Assembly (NCBI GenBank): GCA_002083655.1
Contig: MSXR01000007.1
Coordinates: 36,523 to 100,522 of the forward strand
Reading direction: 5' to 3'
DNA: 64,000 nucleotides
From: Proteobacteria bacterium ST_bin14
GTDB taxonomy: Bacteria > Pseudomonadota > Alphaproteobacteria > Sphingomonadales > Sphingomonadaceae
The notes beneath the pieces were generated by a model that saw only the letters and a program-made list of their open reading frames with translations, did not search any database and was not told the DNA's origin. A program made the translations under genes and the position numbers. Shown here piece after piece: positions 17,041-26,633 of this stretch (position 1 is its first letter; each line of letters opens with the position of its first letter).

Positions 17041-17232
17041 GGCAAGGTGTTACTCCGGCGGTTGATGCCGCTACAACGCCCGGCCCCTGCCACATGATCC
17101 GCCGTTCCGCCAAGTGCTGGCAGATGCCCATGATGCAAAAACCCCGCCAGCCGTTAACGCTCTGCGCAAAAAGCCCGGCCCGCAAAAACCCTGCCCTACG
17201 AAAAACATTGTTCGCGGCTAGCTTGCTCGGCT

Positions 17233-18045
17233 ATGACAATATTCATGCGTAAAATCCTGTCCCCCTTCGCCACGCTCGCGCTCATCACCGTGGGTTCACT
17301 GACCATTGCAGGCTGTGCCGGCAACAAGAGCAAGGGCGATCTGCCTTATGTCGCACGTGACGTTGGCACGCTCTATTCGGCGGCCAAGGCGCGGCTCGAC
17401 CAGAGCCGTTATCAGGAAGCCGCCGCCTTGTTTGACGAGGTTGAGCGCCAGCACCCCTATTCGATCTGGGCGCGCCGTGCGCAGTTGATGGGGGCATTCG
17501 CCTATTATCTGAATGCCGATTTCCCCAAGTCCATTGAGTCAGCCCAGCGCTTCCTGTCCGTCCATCCTGGCAATCGCGACGCGCCCTATGCTTATTATCT
17601 AATCGCGCTTGGCTATTACGAACAGATTTCGGATGTCACGCGCGACCAGCGGATCACCAAACAGGCGCTTGATGCGCTGGGCGAATTGCAGCGCCGCTAT
17701 CCGCAAACAAAATACGCTGCCGATGCGCGGCTGAAAACCGATCTGGTCCGCGACCATCTGGCCGGCAAGGAAATGCAGGTCGGGCGTTTTTATGAAGGGC
17801 GCGGCGATTGGCTGGCGGCATCGATCCGTTTTCGCCATGTGGTCGACGATTACCAGACGACAACGCACGTGCCCGAAGCACTGATGCGGCTGACCGAAAC
17901 ATATCTGGCGCTGGGCGTGCCGGAGGAAGCGAAAAAGACTGCTGCTGTGCTCGGTGCCAATTATCCCGGCTCCGATTGGTATCAGCGCGCCTATAAGCTG
18001 ATGGGCGAATATAAGCCGCGATCGCCCGTGAAGGTCGGTGCCTGA
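17233..18045 (+). CDS. bamD: Outer membrane assembly lipoprotein BamD
   Basis: 270-residue BamD/YfiO, an essential lipoprotein of the BAM outer-membrane assembly complex. The lipobox is LTIAGC with the lipidated Cys near residue 28. TPR-like helices follow, including LYSAAKARLDQSRYQEAAALFDEVERQHPYSIWARRAQLM and the family signature PYAYYLIALGYYEQI, quoted in part. The start could also be the ATG at 17245 (MRKILS); neither has a strong ribosome site. recN follows 78 bases downstream, the usual alphaproteobacterial order. Confidence 0.94.
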   Translation: MTIFMRKILSPFATLALITVGSLTIAGCAGNKSKGDLPYVARDVGTLYSAAKARLDQSRYQEAAALFDEVERQHPYSIWARRAQLMGAFAYYLNADFPKSIESAQRFLSVHPGNRDAPYAYYLIALGYYEQISDVTRDQRITKQALDALGELQRRYPQTKYAADARLKTDLVRDHLAGKEMQVGRFYEGRGDWLAASIRFRHVVDDYQTTTHVPEALMRLTETYLALGVPEEAKKTAAVLGANYPGSDWYQRAYKLMGEYKPRSPVKVGA

Positions 18046-18122
18046 CCGGAACCTGATTAGGGCGCGCCCATGCAACCGCTCCGCTGCCCTGCTTGCCGCC
18101 CGCACCGCCTGCTGACCGTGGA

Positions 18123-19787
18123 ATGCTGAACGCGCTTTCCATCCGCGATGTCGTGCTTATCGAAGCGCTTGACCTTGATTTCGGGCACGGGCTGGGCGTG
18201 CTGACCGGGGAAACCGGCGCCGGCAAATCGATTTTGCTTGATGCGCTGGGCCTCGCGCTTGGCGGGCGCGGCGAAACCGGGCTGGTGCGACAGGGTACAG
18301 CGCAGGCCGTTGTCACCGCCAGCTTTGATCCGCCAGTGCTCGGTACGCCGGTGGCGGCGCTGCTGGAACTGAACGGGCTTGATTTTGATCCCAGCGAGCC
18401 GCTGATGATCCGCCGTATCGTCAAAGCCGATGGCGGCAGCCGTGCCTTTATCAATGATCAGCCCGCATCGGCAGCGCTGCTGCGCGATCTGGCAGGGCAT
18501 CTGGTGGAAATTCACGGCCAGCATGATGATCGCGGCCTGCTGAATCCGCGCGGCCACCGGGCATTGCTAGATGCATTCGGGCGGATCGATGCCGCGCCTG
18601 TCGCGGTCGCGCACCGGGCAATGCACGCTGCGCAAACCGCGCTGGATAGCGCGCGTGCCGAGCTGGATGCCGCTGCGCGCGACCGCGAATGGCTGGACCA
18701 TGCGGTGGGCGAACTGACCGCGCTTGCCGCCGATCCGGGCGAGGAGGAGGAACTCGCCACGCGCCGCCAGGCGATGCAGCGCGGCGAAAAAATTGCCGGT
18801 GATTTGCAGGCGGTGGCCGATCTGCTCGACGGATCGGAAGGGGGGCTTGCCAAACTGCGTCAGGCCGCGCGGGTGCTTGACCGGATTGCAGGCGATCATA
18901 CGGCGCTGGGCGAGGCGCTGGCCGCGCTTGACCAGGCCATCACTGACGGCACGACCGCGCAGGAGAAAATCGACGCCGCCGCTTTTGCGCTGGCGTTTGA
19001 TCCCGCCCGGCTGGAAGCGGACGAGACACGGCTGTTTGAACTGCGCGCCATTGCCCGCAAGCACCGCGTGCAGCCCGATGATCTGGCCATGTTGACCCAG
19101 GAATTGACCGAAAAGCTGGAACGGATCGACAGCGGCGGCGCTGGCGTTGCCGCGCTCGAACGCGCGCTGGCGGACGCGCGCCGCGCTTATGATACCCATG
19201 CCGATGCGCTGACCGCCGCCCGCAGCGAAGCCGCGCTGCGGCTGGACGATGCGGTGAAGCGCGAACTGGCGCCGTTGAAGCTGGATGCTGCGCGGTTCCG
19301 CACCGTGGTTGCGCCGCTGGGGGAGGATAGCTGGGGGACGGCAGGTAAGGACCGCGTGGAGTTTGAAATCTCCACCAACCCCGGCGCGCCCTTTGCCCCG
19401 CTGATCAAAATCGCGTCAGGCGGCGAGCTTTCCCGCTTCATCCTCGCGCTGAAAGTGAGTCTTGCCGAACAAGGCAGCGCCGCGACAATGATCTTTGACG
19501 AGATTGATCGCGGCGTGGGCGGTGCCGTCGCCAGCGCGATTGGCGAGCGGCTGGCCCGGCTGGCGGAATCGACGCAATTGTTGGTGGTAACCCACAGCCC
19601 GCAAGTCGCAGCGCGCGGGGGGCATCACTTGCTGATCGCGAAAAGCCATGACGGCACCGTCACCCGCACCGGCGTGCGCGCGCTTGACGAGGACGAGCGC
19701 CGCGAAGAAATCGCCCGGATGCTCAGCGGCGCAACCGTGACCGACGAGGCACGCGCGCAGGCGGCGCGACTGTTGGAGGCGGCCTAA
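18123..19787 (+). CDS. recN: DNA repair protein RecN
   Basis: 554-residue SMC-like ATPase acting in double-strand-break repair. The N-terminal Walker A is GETGAGKS at 29-36. The middle is a helical coiled coil, and the C-terminal part has the ABC signature SGGELSRFILALK, Walker B TMIFDEIDRGVGG, and the late VTHSPQVAARG. The ATG at 18123 gives the standard MLNALSIRDV start. The stop overlaps the end of the convergent VOC gene. Confidence 0.96.
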   Translation: MLNALSIRDVVLIEALDLDFGHGLGVLTGETGAGKSILLDALGLALGGRGETGLVRQGTAQAVVTASFDPPVLGTPVAALLELNGLDFDPSEPLMIRRIVKADGGSRAFINDQPASAALLRDLAGHLVEIHGQHDDRGLLNPRGHRALLDAFGRIDAAPVAVAHRAMHAAQTALDSARAELDAAARDREWLDHAVGELTALAADPGEEEELATRRQAMQRGEKIAGDLQAVADLLDGSEGGLAKLRQAARVLDRIAGDHTALGEALAALDQAITDGTTAQEKIDAAAFALAFDPARLEADETRLFELRAIARKHRVQPDDLAMLTQELTEKLERIDSGGAGVAALERALADARRAYDTHADALTAARSEAALRLDDAVKRELAPLKLDAARFRTVVAPLGEDSWGTAGKDRVEFEISTNPGAPFAPLIKIASGGELSRFILALKVSLAEQGSAATMIFDEIDRGVGGAVASAIGERLARLAESTQLLVVTHSPQVAARGGHHLLIAKSHDGTVTRTGVRALDEDERREEIARMLSGATVTDEARAQAARLLEAA

Positions 19788-20161
19788 CCGCCAACCGGCT
19801 GGCCGAATGCTAGCAGATCGCCATCCGGTGCCAGGATCAGCAATTCTCGCTGGCCATAAGGCTGATCGATCGGCCCAAAGACATCGCCCGGCGGCAACGT
19901 TTCGAGCTTGGGCTTCAGGTCCTGATACAGCGCATCGACGTCGCGGACATCGATATAATAGGCAAATCGGCGGCTGCCGGACGGCGAAACATCATTTTCG
20001 TCCCGTTGCAAAAGCCGCATGCCGCACCCCTCACGCTCGACATAAGCATAGCCAGGCTGACGAAACAGCACAGCAAACCCAAGCAGATCGCGGAAAAAAT
20101 CGAGCGCCTTATTAAGGTCTGGAACATGCATGAATGGTGTGATTTGGACAAAATTTGGCAT
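19784..20161 (-). CDS. VOC/glyoxalase-family protein
   Basis: 125-residue single-domain vicinal oxygen chelate protein. It has the paired beta-alpha-beta-beta-beta modules (PFMHVPDLNKALDFFRDLLGF and YYIDVRDVDALYQDLKP). The C-terminal APDGDLLAFGQP places a metal-ligand acidic residue as in the bleomycin-resistance/glyoxalase group. The enzyme activity is unknown. The reading frame stays open over a very long stretch opposite ligA, but homology begins only at the ATG at 20161. It is convergent with recN (overlapping by 4 bases) and divergent from ligA. Confidence 0.87.
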   Translation of the reverse strand: MPNFVQITPFMHVPDLNKALDFFRDLLGFAVLFRQPGYAYVEREGCGMRLLQRDENDVSPSGSRRFAYYIDVRDVDALYQDLKPKLETLPPGDVFGPIDQPYGQRELLILAPDGDLLAFGQPVGG

Positions 20162-20206
20162 CGCCCCCTCCTTGAACCGACTCCTGCGCAACGGTAGCGC
20201 AAGAAC

Positions 20207-22330
20207 ATGACGACGTCGCTCCCCATCACTGACCTTGAAGCCGCCGCCGAGCTCGAGCGCCTTGCCGCCGAGATCGCGTACCATAACGCGCGCTACCACA
20301 CCGACGATGCGCCAGAAATCAGCGATGCCGATTATGACGCGCTCGTCCGCCGCAACGCCACGATCGAAGCCGCCTTTCCGCACCTTGTCCGCGCCGATTC
20401 GCCCAGCCTGAAAGTGGGGGCGGCCCCGGCAGCGCATCTCGCCAAAGTGGCGCATGCCAAACCGATGATGAGCCTGGACAATGGCTTTTCGGATGAAGAC
20501 ATCACCGATTTCGATGCGCGCATCCGCCGGTTCCTGACGCTCGCCACCGACATCACCGTCGCGCTGACGGCAGAGCCCAAGATTGACGGCCTGTCCTGTT
20601 CGCTGCGCTATGAACAGGGGCGGCTGGTGCAGGCGCTGACCCGGGGGGACGGCGCGATTGGCGAGGATGTGACCGCCAATGTGCGCACCATTGCCGATAT
20701 TCCCGACACATTGGCTGGCAACGCACCTGATATCTTCGAGATTCGCGGCGAGGTGTACATGGCCAAGGCCGATTTCGCCGCGCTCAACGCGCGGCTGCTG
20801 GCAGAGGCTGACGATCCCGAAAAGGCCCGGCAATTCGCCAACCCCCGCAATGCCGCCGCCGGATCGCTGCGCCAAAAGGACGCAGGCGTCACCGCCACAC
20901 GCCCGCTGCGGTTCCTGGCGCATGGCTGGGGCGAGGCAAGCGCCCTGCCCGCCGACACGCAGTTGGGCGTGATGCACGCCATAGGCAATTGGGGCCTTCC
21001 GGTCAGCGACATGCTGGTCCGTGTCGACCAGGTGGCAGGCGCGCTGGCGCATTACCGGATGATCGAGGGCGCGCGCGCGGACTTGCCGTTCGATATCGAC
21101 GGCGTGGTGTACAAGGTGGATCGGCTCGACTGGCAGGAGCGATTGGGCGCGGTATCGCGCGCGCCGCGCTGGGCGATTGCGCATAAGTTCCCCGCCGAAC
21201 GCGCGCAAACGGTGTTGCGCGCCATCGACATTCAGGTTGGCCGCACCGGCAAGCTTACCCCCGTTGCCCGGCTCGAGCCGGTGACGGTGGGCGGCGTCGT
21301 CGTCACTAATGCCACGCTGCACAATGCCGATGAGATTGCGCGGCTGAACGTGTGGCCGGGTGATCGCATCATCATCCAGCGCGCAGGCGACGTTATCCCG
21401 CAGATCGTGGACAATTTGTCGCGAGACGATGCGCGGGGGAGCTGGCCCTTTCCCGATCATTGCGCCGAATGCGGCTCGATCGCCGTGCGCGAAGAGGGAG
21501 AGGTTGATATCCGCTGCACCGGCGGGCTGATCTGCCCCGCCCAGCGCGTTGAACGGTTGCGCCACTTCGCCAGCCGGGTCGCGCTGGATATTGACGGGCT
21601 GGGCACCACCCAGATTGAGGATTTCTTTCGCGACGGCCTGGTCCATGCCCCCGCCGATATTTTTCGCCTAACTGAAGCGCAGTTGCTGGATCGCAAAAAG
21701 GACGGGCGCGTGTGGGCCGCCAAGCTGATCGCCGCGATTGATGACCGCCGCGCGCCGCCGCTTGACCGGTTTTTGTTCGCACTGGGCATCCGCCATGTCG
21801 GCGCGATCACCGCACGCGATCTCGCGCGGCGCTGGACAAGCTGGACGGGCTTTGCCGACATGGTTGGCCGGATGGCCATCCACCGCGCCACGCTGACCCC
21901 GGCATTGGCAGAGAGCAAGGACAAATTCCTCGCCCGCGTCGGCAAGGAACTCGCCGCCATTGCCGAAACGCCGCAGGTCGGCCCTGAGGTGACGCTGGCG
22001 CTGACTGACTTTTTCGCCGAACCACATAACGTGCAGGTGATCGACGATCTGCTTGCACAAGTGACCCCCGCCGATGTTGTGCTCATCACCCGCGATTCGC
22101 CGGTCAGCGGCAAGACAATCGTGTTCACCGGCAATCTGGAAACAATCAGCCGCGACGAAGCCAAGGCCCAGGCAGAGGCATTGGGCGCGCGCGTTTCCGG
22201 TTCTGTGTCGAGCAAGACCGATCTGGTCGTTGCCGGACCTGGTGCGGGATCAAAGCTGAAAAAAGCCGCAGACCTCGGAATCGAGGTGATTGACGAGGCG
22301 GCGTGGCGGGCCATAGCCGACCCCAAATAG
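20207..22330 (+). CDS. ligA: NAD-dependent DNA ligase LigA
   Basis: 707-residue replicative ligase. Domain order is complete: the Ia NAD-binding region (AYHNARYHTDDAPEISDADYD, in part), the adenylation domain with nucleophile Lys125 in EPKIDGLS, an OB fold, a four-cysteine zinc finger (CAEC ... C ... C near 413-436), the HhH region, and a C-terminal BRCT domain (SGKTIVFTGNLETISRDEAK). The length is slightly above the usual 670, with insertions and no breaks. Confidence 0.97.
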   Translation: MTTSLPITDLEAAAELERLAAEIAYHNARYHTDDAPEISDADYDALVRRNATIEAAFPHLVRADSPSLKVGAAPAAHLAKVAHAKPMMSLDNGFSDEDITDFDARIRRFLTLATDITVALTAEPKIDGLSCSLRYEQGRLVQALTRGDGAIGEDVTANVRTIADIPDTLAGNAPDIFEIRGEVYMAKADFAALNARLLAEADDPEKARQFANPRNAAAGSLRQKDAGVTATRPLRFLAHGWGEASALPADTQLGVMHAIGNWGLPVSDMLVRVDQVAGALAHYRMIEGARADLPFDIDGVVYKVDRLDWQERLGAVSRAPRWAIAHKFPAERAQTVLRAIDIQVGRTGKLTPVARLEPVTVGGVVVTNATLHNADEIARLNVWPGDRIIIQRAGDVIPQIVDNLSRDDARGSWPFPDHCAECGSIAVREEGEVDIRCTGGLICPAQRVERLRHFASRVALDIDGLGTTQIEDFFRDGLVHAPADIFRLTEAQLLDRKKDGRVWAAKLIAAIDDRRAPPLDRFLFALGIRHVGAITARDLARRWTSWTGFADMVGRMAIHRATLTPALAESKDKFLARVGKELAAIAETPQVGPEVTLALTDFFAEPHNVQVIDDLLAQVTPADVVLITRDSPVSGKTIVFTGNLETISRDEAKAQAEALGARVSGSVSSKTDLVVAGPGAGSKLKKAADLGIEVIDEAAWRAIADPK

Positions 22331-22505
22331 GTGGTGCCTTTTTGCAACGCACCATGGATGAAATATGCCCCTCAACGGGAGTCTGGCCGGGCCCGCCGCC
22401 ATTGTCACGCAAGAGAAATAATTCCCATGCATGGGCGGTTTGGAGTGGTGAAGACACCATCAATAACGACTCAGCAACGTTCCAAAACGCCTCAAGGGGA
22501 AAACC

Positions 22506-25500
22506 ATGCGTTACCAACTATTTCTTGGTGCGGCAGCCGTCGCGCTGATCGTGCCCGCTGCTGCCAGTGCGCAGGAAACCACATCGGTCATTCGCGGCAC
22601 CGTTACAAACAATGGTGTCCCTGTTGCTGGCGCGAGCGTCGTTGCAACCGATGTATCATCGGGCACCCGCGTGCAAACAACGACGAACGGAGATGGCGGT
22701 TTTACACTAGCTGGTCTTCGCCCCGGTGGTCCCTACACGGTTGACGTAAAAAGTGATCAAGGTTCGACGTCGGTTAGCGATTTGTTCACGGTCGTTCAGC
22801 AGACCTTCGACCTTCCAATCGAGTTAGTTAAAGATTCCAGCGCTGACATTGTTGTTACGGCTTCATCGATTCGCGGCGCGGGCAATGTCTCACGCGGCGT
22901 CCAGACAACGCTGGACTCGGTGGACATCAGCCGGGTTGCGTCGGTCAACCGCGATATCCGCGACATCCAACGGCGCGACCCTTTTGCGACGTTTGATCTC
23001 GGCAACTCGACCGATCGTGGCGGTGCCATCCGTTTTGCTGGCGTCAACCCACGCTTCAACCGTTTTACGATTAACGGCGTTTCGGTCGGCGACACGTTCG
23101 GCCTCAATCAGGATGCCAGCCCAACCATCCGCGGCCCCGTGCCGTTCGACGCGCTCGGCCAGGTCTCGACCTCGGCGGCTAATTTCGACATCCGCCAGAC
23201 CAACTATCAAGGCGGCGTGATCGACGCTGTCCTCCGCTCGGGCACCAACGACCTGTTTTTGACCGGTTTCTATTCGCAGAACACGGATAAACTTTCGGGT
23301 GATCGGATTGGCTCGACCCAGGTCAATTTGCCGAACTTCAAGTCAGAAACCTATGGCGCGACAATCGCCGGGCCGATCATCAAGGACCGGCTGTTCTTGA
23401 TGTTTTCCTATGAAAAGAACAATGATCCGCGCGCGTTTGGCACCCAGCCGGAATCCATTCCGGGCCTGACCACGGCAGGGATAGCCGCAGTGGGCGCAGC
23501 AGCAGGATCCGCGCGCTATGGCATCACGGGCGATCGCTATGGTGATGTGCTGCGGATCAATACGCGCCTTGACGAGAAGTTTTCGACCCGGGTCGACTTT
23601 AACGTCGCCGATGGCCAGCGGCTGTCGGTCTCCTATGTCAATGCTTACAACGCCCAGATCAGCCCCAACAACACATCGACGTCGAGCACCGCTCCTTCTT
23701 ACGGTCTGACTTCGAATGCCTATGTTTTGAGTGAAATTCTCCGCGCTGGCATTGTCCAGTTCAACTCAACATGGTCGAGCACGCTGTCGACTGAAGTACG
23801 TTTTAACTACCGCAACGCCGGCCGTGGTCAGGAACCACTTGCTGGACGCCTTAACTCCCAGTTCCAGGTTTGTACTGATCCGGTGAATAACACTGCATCG
23901 GCAACGGCTTGCTCGACCGGGGCCCCACGCATCTTCTTCGGCCCGGACAATTTCCGCCAGACCAACGTTCTCAGCACCGAAACTTATGGCGGTTCGTTCC
24001 TCGGGCGCTTGAGCCTGAACAACCACGACGTGAAGCTGCTGGTAGAAGTAACGCGCAACCAGACCTTTAACAATTTCGTGCCGAACAGCCTGGGAAGCTA
24101 TTACTTCGACTCAATCGCCGATTTCCAGGCGGGCAACGCCAACCAAATTCAGTTTGCAGCCGTTGTTGCCCCTGGCGTTGATGGTGCCGCCGCTCGGTTT
24201 GCCAATGACCAGATCTCCGTCGGCATCCAGGATGATTGGCGCCCGGCACCCGGCGTGACCATCGCCTATGGCTTTCGCTGGAACATCTTTGCATCAGATC
24301 AGGCACCGGTGTTCAATCAGGCTTTCACTGATCGCAATGGTTTTGCGAACACCAACACCTACAAGGGCCTCGAGACGTTCGAACCGCGCTTGAGTGCGGA
24401 ATGGAAGGTTACGCCTAATCTCACCCTGCATGGCGGCGCTGGCATTCTGGCGGGCGGCAACCCTGACATCTATCTGTCCAACAGCTTCTCAAACACCGTT
24501 GCGACCAACGCGCTCACCATCACACGCGCCGCTGGTCCGCTGGGATGCAGTGGCCCGACCGGCCTGACCGCAGCAGTTTGTGCCGCAGCGCTCAACAATA
24601 TCGGTGCCAACGTCAATCCGCTCCTCACGCAGTTCGCAACGAGCGGGTCGTCTTCAGCGCTCACCAACTCGGCAGCGCTCGCACCCGATTTCACGCTGCC
24701 GTCATCGCTCAAGGCAACGCTGTCGGCAGAGTGGGATTTCTTCGGCATCAATTTCGGGGCAGACTATCTCTTCTCGAAAACACGTAACGACGTTTCGTTT
24801 ACCGACGGGCGTTCGGTGCAGATCGGCCTCCTGCCTGACGGTCGGCCTCGCTACACGGGTCGCACAGCATTTACCGATAACAACTGGGACATCATCACAT
24901 TCAACACCCAGGGCGGTCGCAGCCACATCGGCGTTGTGCGCTTTGAAAAGCGGTTTGACTTCGGGCTCACGCTTAATGGTGCCTATATCGCTCAGGACGT
25001 TCGCGATGTTGGTAGCGCCTCGGCATCAACGCCGAATTCCAACTATCGCTTCCAGACATTTGCCGATCCGAACCGCCCAGTGCTTGGCACGTCTGACAAC
25101 CAGACCAGCTGGCAGGTCAAGTTCGGTGCATCTTACGATCATGCATTCTACAAAGACTATCGCACCGTGGTCTCGTTGTTCGGCGAAGTCCGTGCGGGCG
25201 ATCCGTACAGCTTCTTTGCTATTGACAATACAGCGACGCGTTCACCCGTGTTCGGCACGGTTCTTAACGGCAATGCTCCTGGAAACCTGCTCTATGTCCC
25301 AACAAGCACAAGTGACCCAATCGTCAGCTATGATAATCCGGCCACGCAAAGTGCGCTCGACTCGCTGATTAACGGCACCCGGCTGCGCAATTTCCGCGGT
25401 CAAATTGCTGCGAAGAATATCGCACGCAATCGGGCTGTCACACGTATCGATCTTCATCTTGAGCAGGAAATTCCCCTGTTCGTCGGAAGATCACGGGTGG

Positions 25501-25775
25501 CATTGTTTGCCGACATCAATAACCTGCCGAACTTGCTCAACAGCAAATGGGGTGGGCTACGTGAAATCGGTTCGGCAGCCGTGGTTACCGTTCAGTGTTT
25601 GAGCGCACCCGTTGCAACCGGTACCACGCCTGGAGCCGGGGTTGTGAACACGACGTCGTCACAAACTTGCGCACAGTATCGCTACTCCTCGTTCCGTGGT
25701 CCGGACACGAACCTGGCGCCAAACTTCAACGCGTCGACCTACTTCATCCGTGTTGGTGCGCGCTTTACCCTGTAA
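22506..25775 (+). CDS. Oar-like TonB-dependent outer-membrane receptor
   Basis: 1089-residue outer-membrane protein. After the signal peptide (MRYQLFLGAAAVALIVPAAASA) comes a carboxypeptidase-regulatory-like beta domain (about 27-110; TSVIRGTVTNNGVPVAGASV). A plug domain follows (ADIVVTASSI and VSRGVQTTLDSVDISRVASV at about 118-150), then a long beta barrel ending GARFTL. This domain order is that of Oar-like receptors, common in sphingomonads for large or unusual substrates. No substrate enzyme or sigma/anti-sigma pair is adjacent. About 175 bases upstream are noncoding. Two hairpin terminators follow the gene. Confidence 0.92.
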   Translation: MRYQLFLGAAAVALIVPAAASAQETTSVIRGTVTNNGVPVAGASVVATDVSSGTRVQTTTNGDGGFTLAGLRPGGPYTVDVKSDQGSTSVSDLFTVVQQTFDLPIELVKDSSADIVVTASSIRGAGNVSRGVQTTLDSVDISRVASVNRDIRDIQRRDPFATFDLGNSTDRGGAIRFAGVNPRFNRFTINGVSVGDTFGLNQDASPTIRGPVPFDALGQVSTSAANFDIRQTNYQGGVIDAVLRSGTNDLFLTGFYSQNTDKLSGDRIGSTQVNLPNFKSETYGATIAGPIIKDRLFLMFSYEKNNDPRAFGTQPESIPGLTTAGIAAVGAAAGSARYGITGDRYGDVLRINTRLDEKFSTRVDFNVADGQRLSVSYVNAYNAQISPNNTSTSSTAPSYGLTSNAYVLSEILRAGIVQFNSTWSSTLSTEVRFNYRNAGRGQEPLAGRLNSQFQVCTDPVNNTASATACSTGAPRIFFGPDNFRQTNVLSTETYGGSFLGRLSLNNHDVKLLVEVTRNQTFNNFVPNSLGSYYFDSIADFQAGNANQIQFAAVVAPGVDGAAARFANDQISVGIQDDWRPAPGVTIAYGFRWNIFASDQAPVFNQAFTDRNGFANTNTYKGLETFEPRLSAEWKVTPNLTLHGGAGILAGGNPDIYLSNSFSNTVATNALTITRAAGPLGCSGPTGLTAAVCAAALNNIGANVNPLLTQFATSGSSSALTNSAALAPDFTLPSSLKATLSAEWDFFGINFGADYLFSKTRNDVSFTDGRSVQIGLLPDGRPRYTGRTAFTDNNWDIITFNTQGGRSHIGVVRFEKRFDFGLTLNGAYIAQDVRDVGSASASTPNSNYRFQTFADPNRPVLGTSDNQTSWQVKFGASYDHAFYKDYRTVVSLFGEVRAGDPYSFFAIDNTATRSPVFGTVLNGNAPGNLLYVPTSTSDPIVSYDNPATQSALDSLINGTRLRNFRGQIAAKNIARNRAVTRIDLHLEQEIPLFVGRSRVALFADINNLPNLLNSKWGGLREIGSAAVVTVQCLSAPVATGTTPGAGVVNTTSSQTCAQYRYSSFRGPDTNLAPNFNASTYFIRVGARFTL

Positions 25776-25796
25776 TAGCGCTCCCAGCTTCAACCA

Positions 25797-25834
25797 TGCC
25801 GCCGTCCCCGAAAGGGGGCGGCGGTTTGCTTTTG
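25797..25834 (+). terminator. Rho-independent terminator of the TonB receptor gene
   Basis: CCGCCGTCCCC, loop GAAA, GGGGGCGGCGG, followed by TTTGCTTTT. It starts 22 bases after the receptor stop. Confidence 0.85.
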
Positions 25835-25866
25835 GGGGGCCGGGGCTGATCCGGACGCCGATACTG

Positions 25867-25905
25867 AAAAAGGCCCCGCCGATCCAATCGGCGGGGCCTT
25901 TTTCT
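25867..25905. terminator. Bidirectional terminator
   Basis: A perfect 12-bp stem (GGCCCCGCCGAT / ATCGGCGGGGCC) with a 3-base loop is flanked by AAAAA on the left and TTTTT on the right, so it can stop transcription from both sides. It separates the TonB receptor from the convergent HD-domain gene. Confidence 0.92.
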
Positions 25906-25925
25906 TATCCGTCGGCGACCCAGGC

Positions 25926-26531
25926 TCAGGCCGGTTCGGCGACCTTTGCGTAGATGCTGTTGATAGGCCGGGCCATCACGCGGGCGACCATTGGTTCGAA
26001 AAAGCTCAACGGTGCACTCTCGTAATTCGGGTCAAAAGCCGATTGATCATATTTCTCGCAAAACTCAGCACACGCCTCAAAATGCGGGTGCCCGCGATAA
26101 TTTTCGCGCAGGTCGCGGTCCATGCCGAGATAGTGGAAATAATAATATCCCTGGAACACGCCGTGATTATTGGCGATCCAGTGCAATTCCTCGGAAACAA
26201 ATGGCCGCAGCATCGCCGCTGCAATTTCCGGGTGATTGAAGCTGCCCAGCGTATCGCCAATGTCGTGGAGCAGCGCGGTTACCACATAGGCCTCATCACG
26301 CCCGTCGCGGTGCGCGCGCGTGGCGGTTTGCAGCGAATGTTCCAGCCGGTCGACCGGAAAGCCCCCATAATCGCCATCCAGCAGCTTTAGGTGGGTCAGC
26401 ACCCGCGCCGGCAGGCCGTGCGAAAATTCGCGGAAGTGTGTGGCGATCGTCAGCCAGTCTTCCTGCGTCCCTTGCGTCATCGCGGTAAAGCTCGCCCGGT
26501 CGCTGCCGGGGTTATCATTGCCGTCGGCCAT
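25926..26531 (-). CDS. HD-domain protein related to PhnZ (COG4341 type)
   Basis: 201-residue HD-domain protein. The metal site is visible as the His of LEHSLQTAT, the HD pair in TALLHDIGD, and later histidines in FNHPEIA and IANNHGVFQGYYYFHYLG. The arrangement YGGFPVDRLEHSLQ ... ALLHDIG matches the predicted HD phosphohydrolases that include PhnZ and TmpB, mixed-valent di-iron oxygenases rather than hydrolases. No phosphonate or betaine genes are nearby, so the substrate is open. An AGGAG-like site precedes the ATG. Confidence 0.78.
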   Translation of the reverse strand: MADGNDNPGSDRASFTAMTQGTQEDWLTIATHFREFSHGLPARVLTHLKLLDGDYGGFPVDRLEHSLQTATRAHRDGRDEAYVVTALLHDIGDTLGSFNHPEIAAAMLRPFVSEELHWIANNHGVFQGYYYFHYLGMDRDLRENYRGHPHFEACAEFCEKYDQSAFDPNYESAPLSFFEPMVARVMARPINSIYAKVAEPA

Positions 26532-26633
26532 TATCTGTCTCCTGTCCCGGCGGGCAACATAGCCCCCTTCCCGGCGGTTTGTCAGCAGCTATAAGGAAGC
26601 GATGATCCTGCCATTGCTCCCCCCTTTGCGCCG

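Noticed and set aside
19784..21646. 620-residue open frame on the minus strand opposite ligA
   Set aside because: Only its last 125 codons (from 20161) match a family, the VOC fold. The rest is antisense to a complete ligA and has no family features; GC-rich DNA commonly leaves such frames open.
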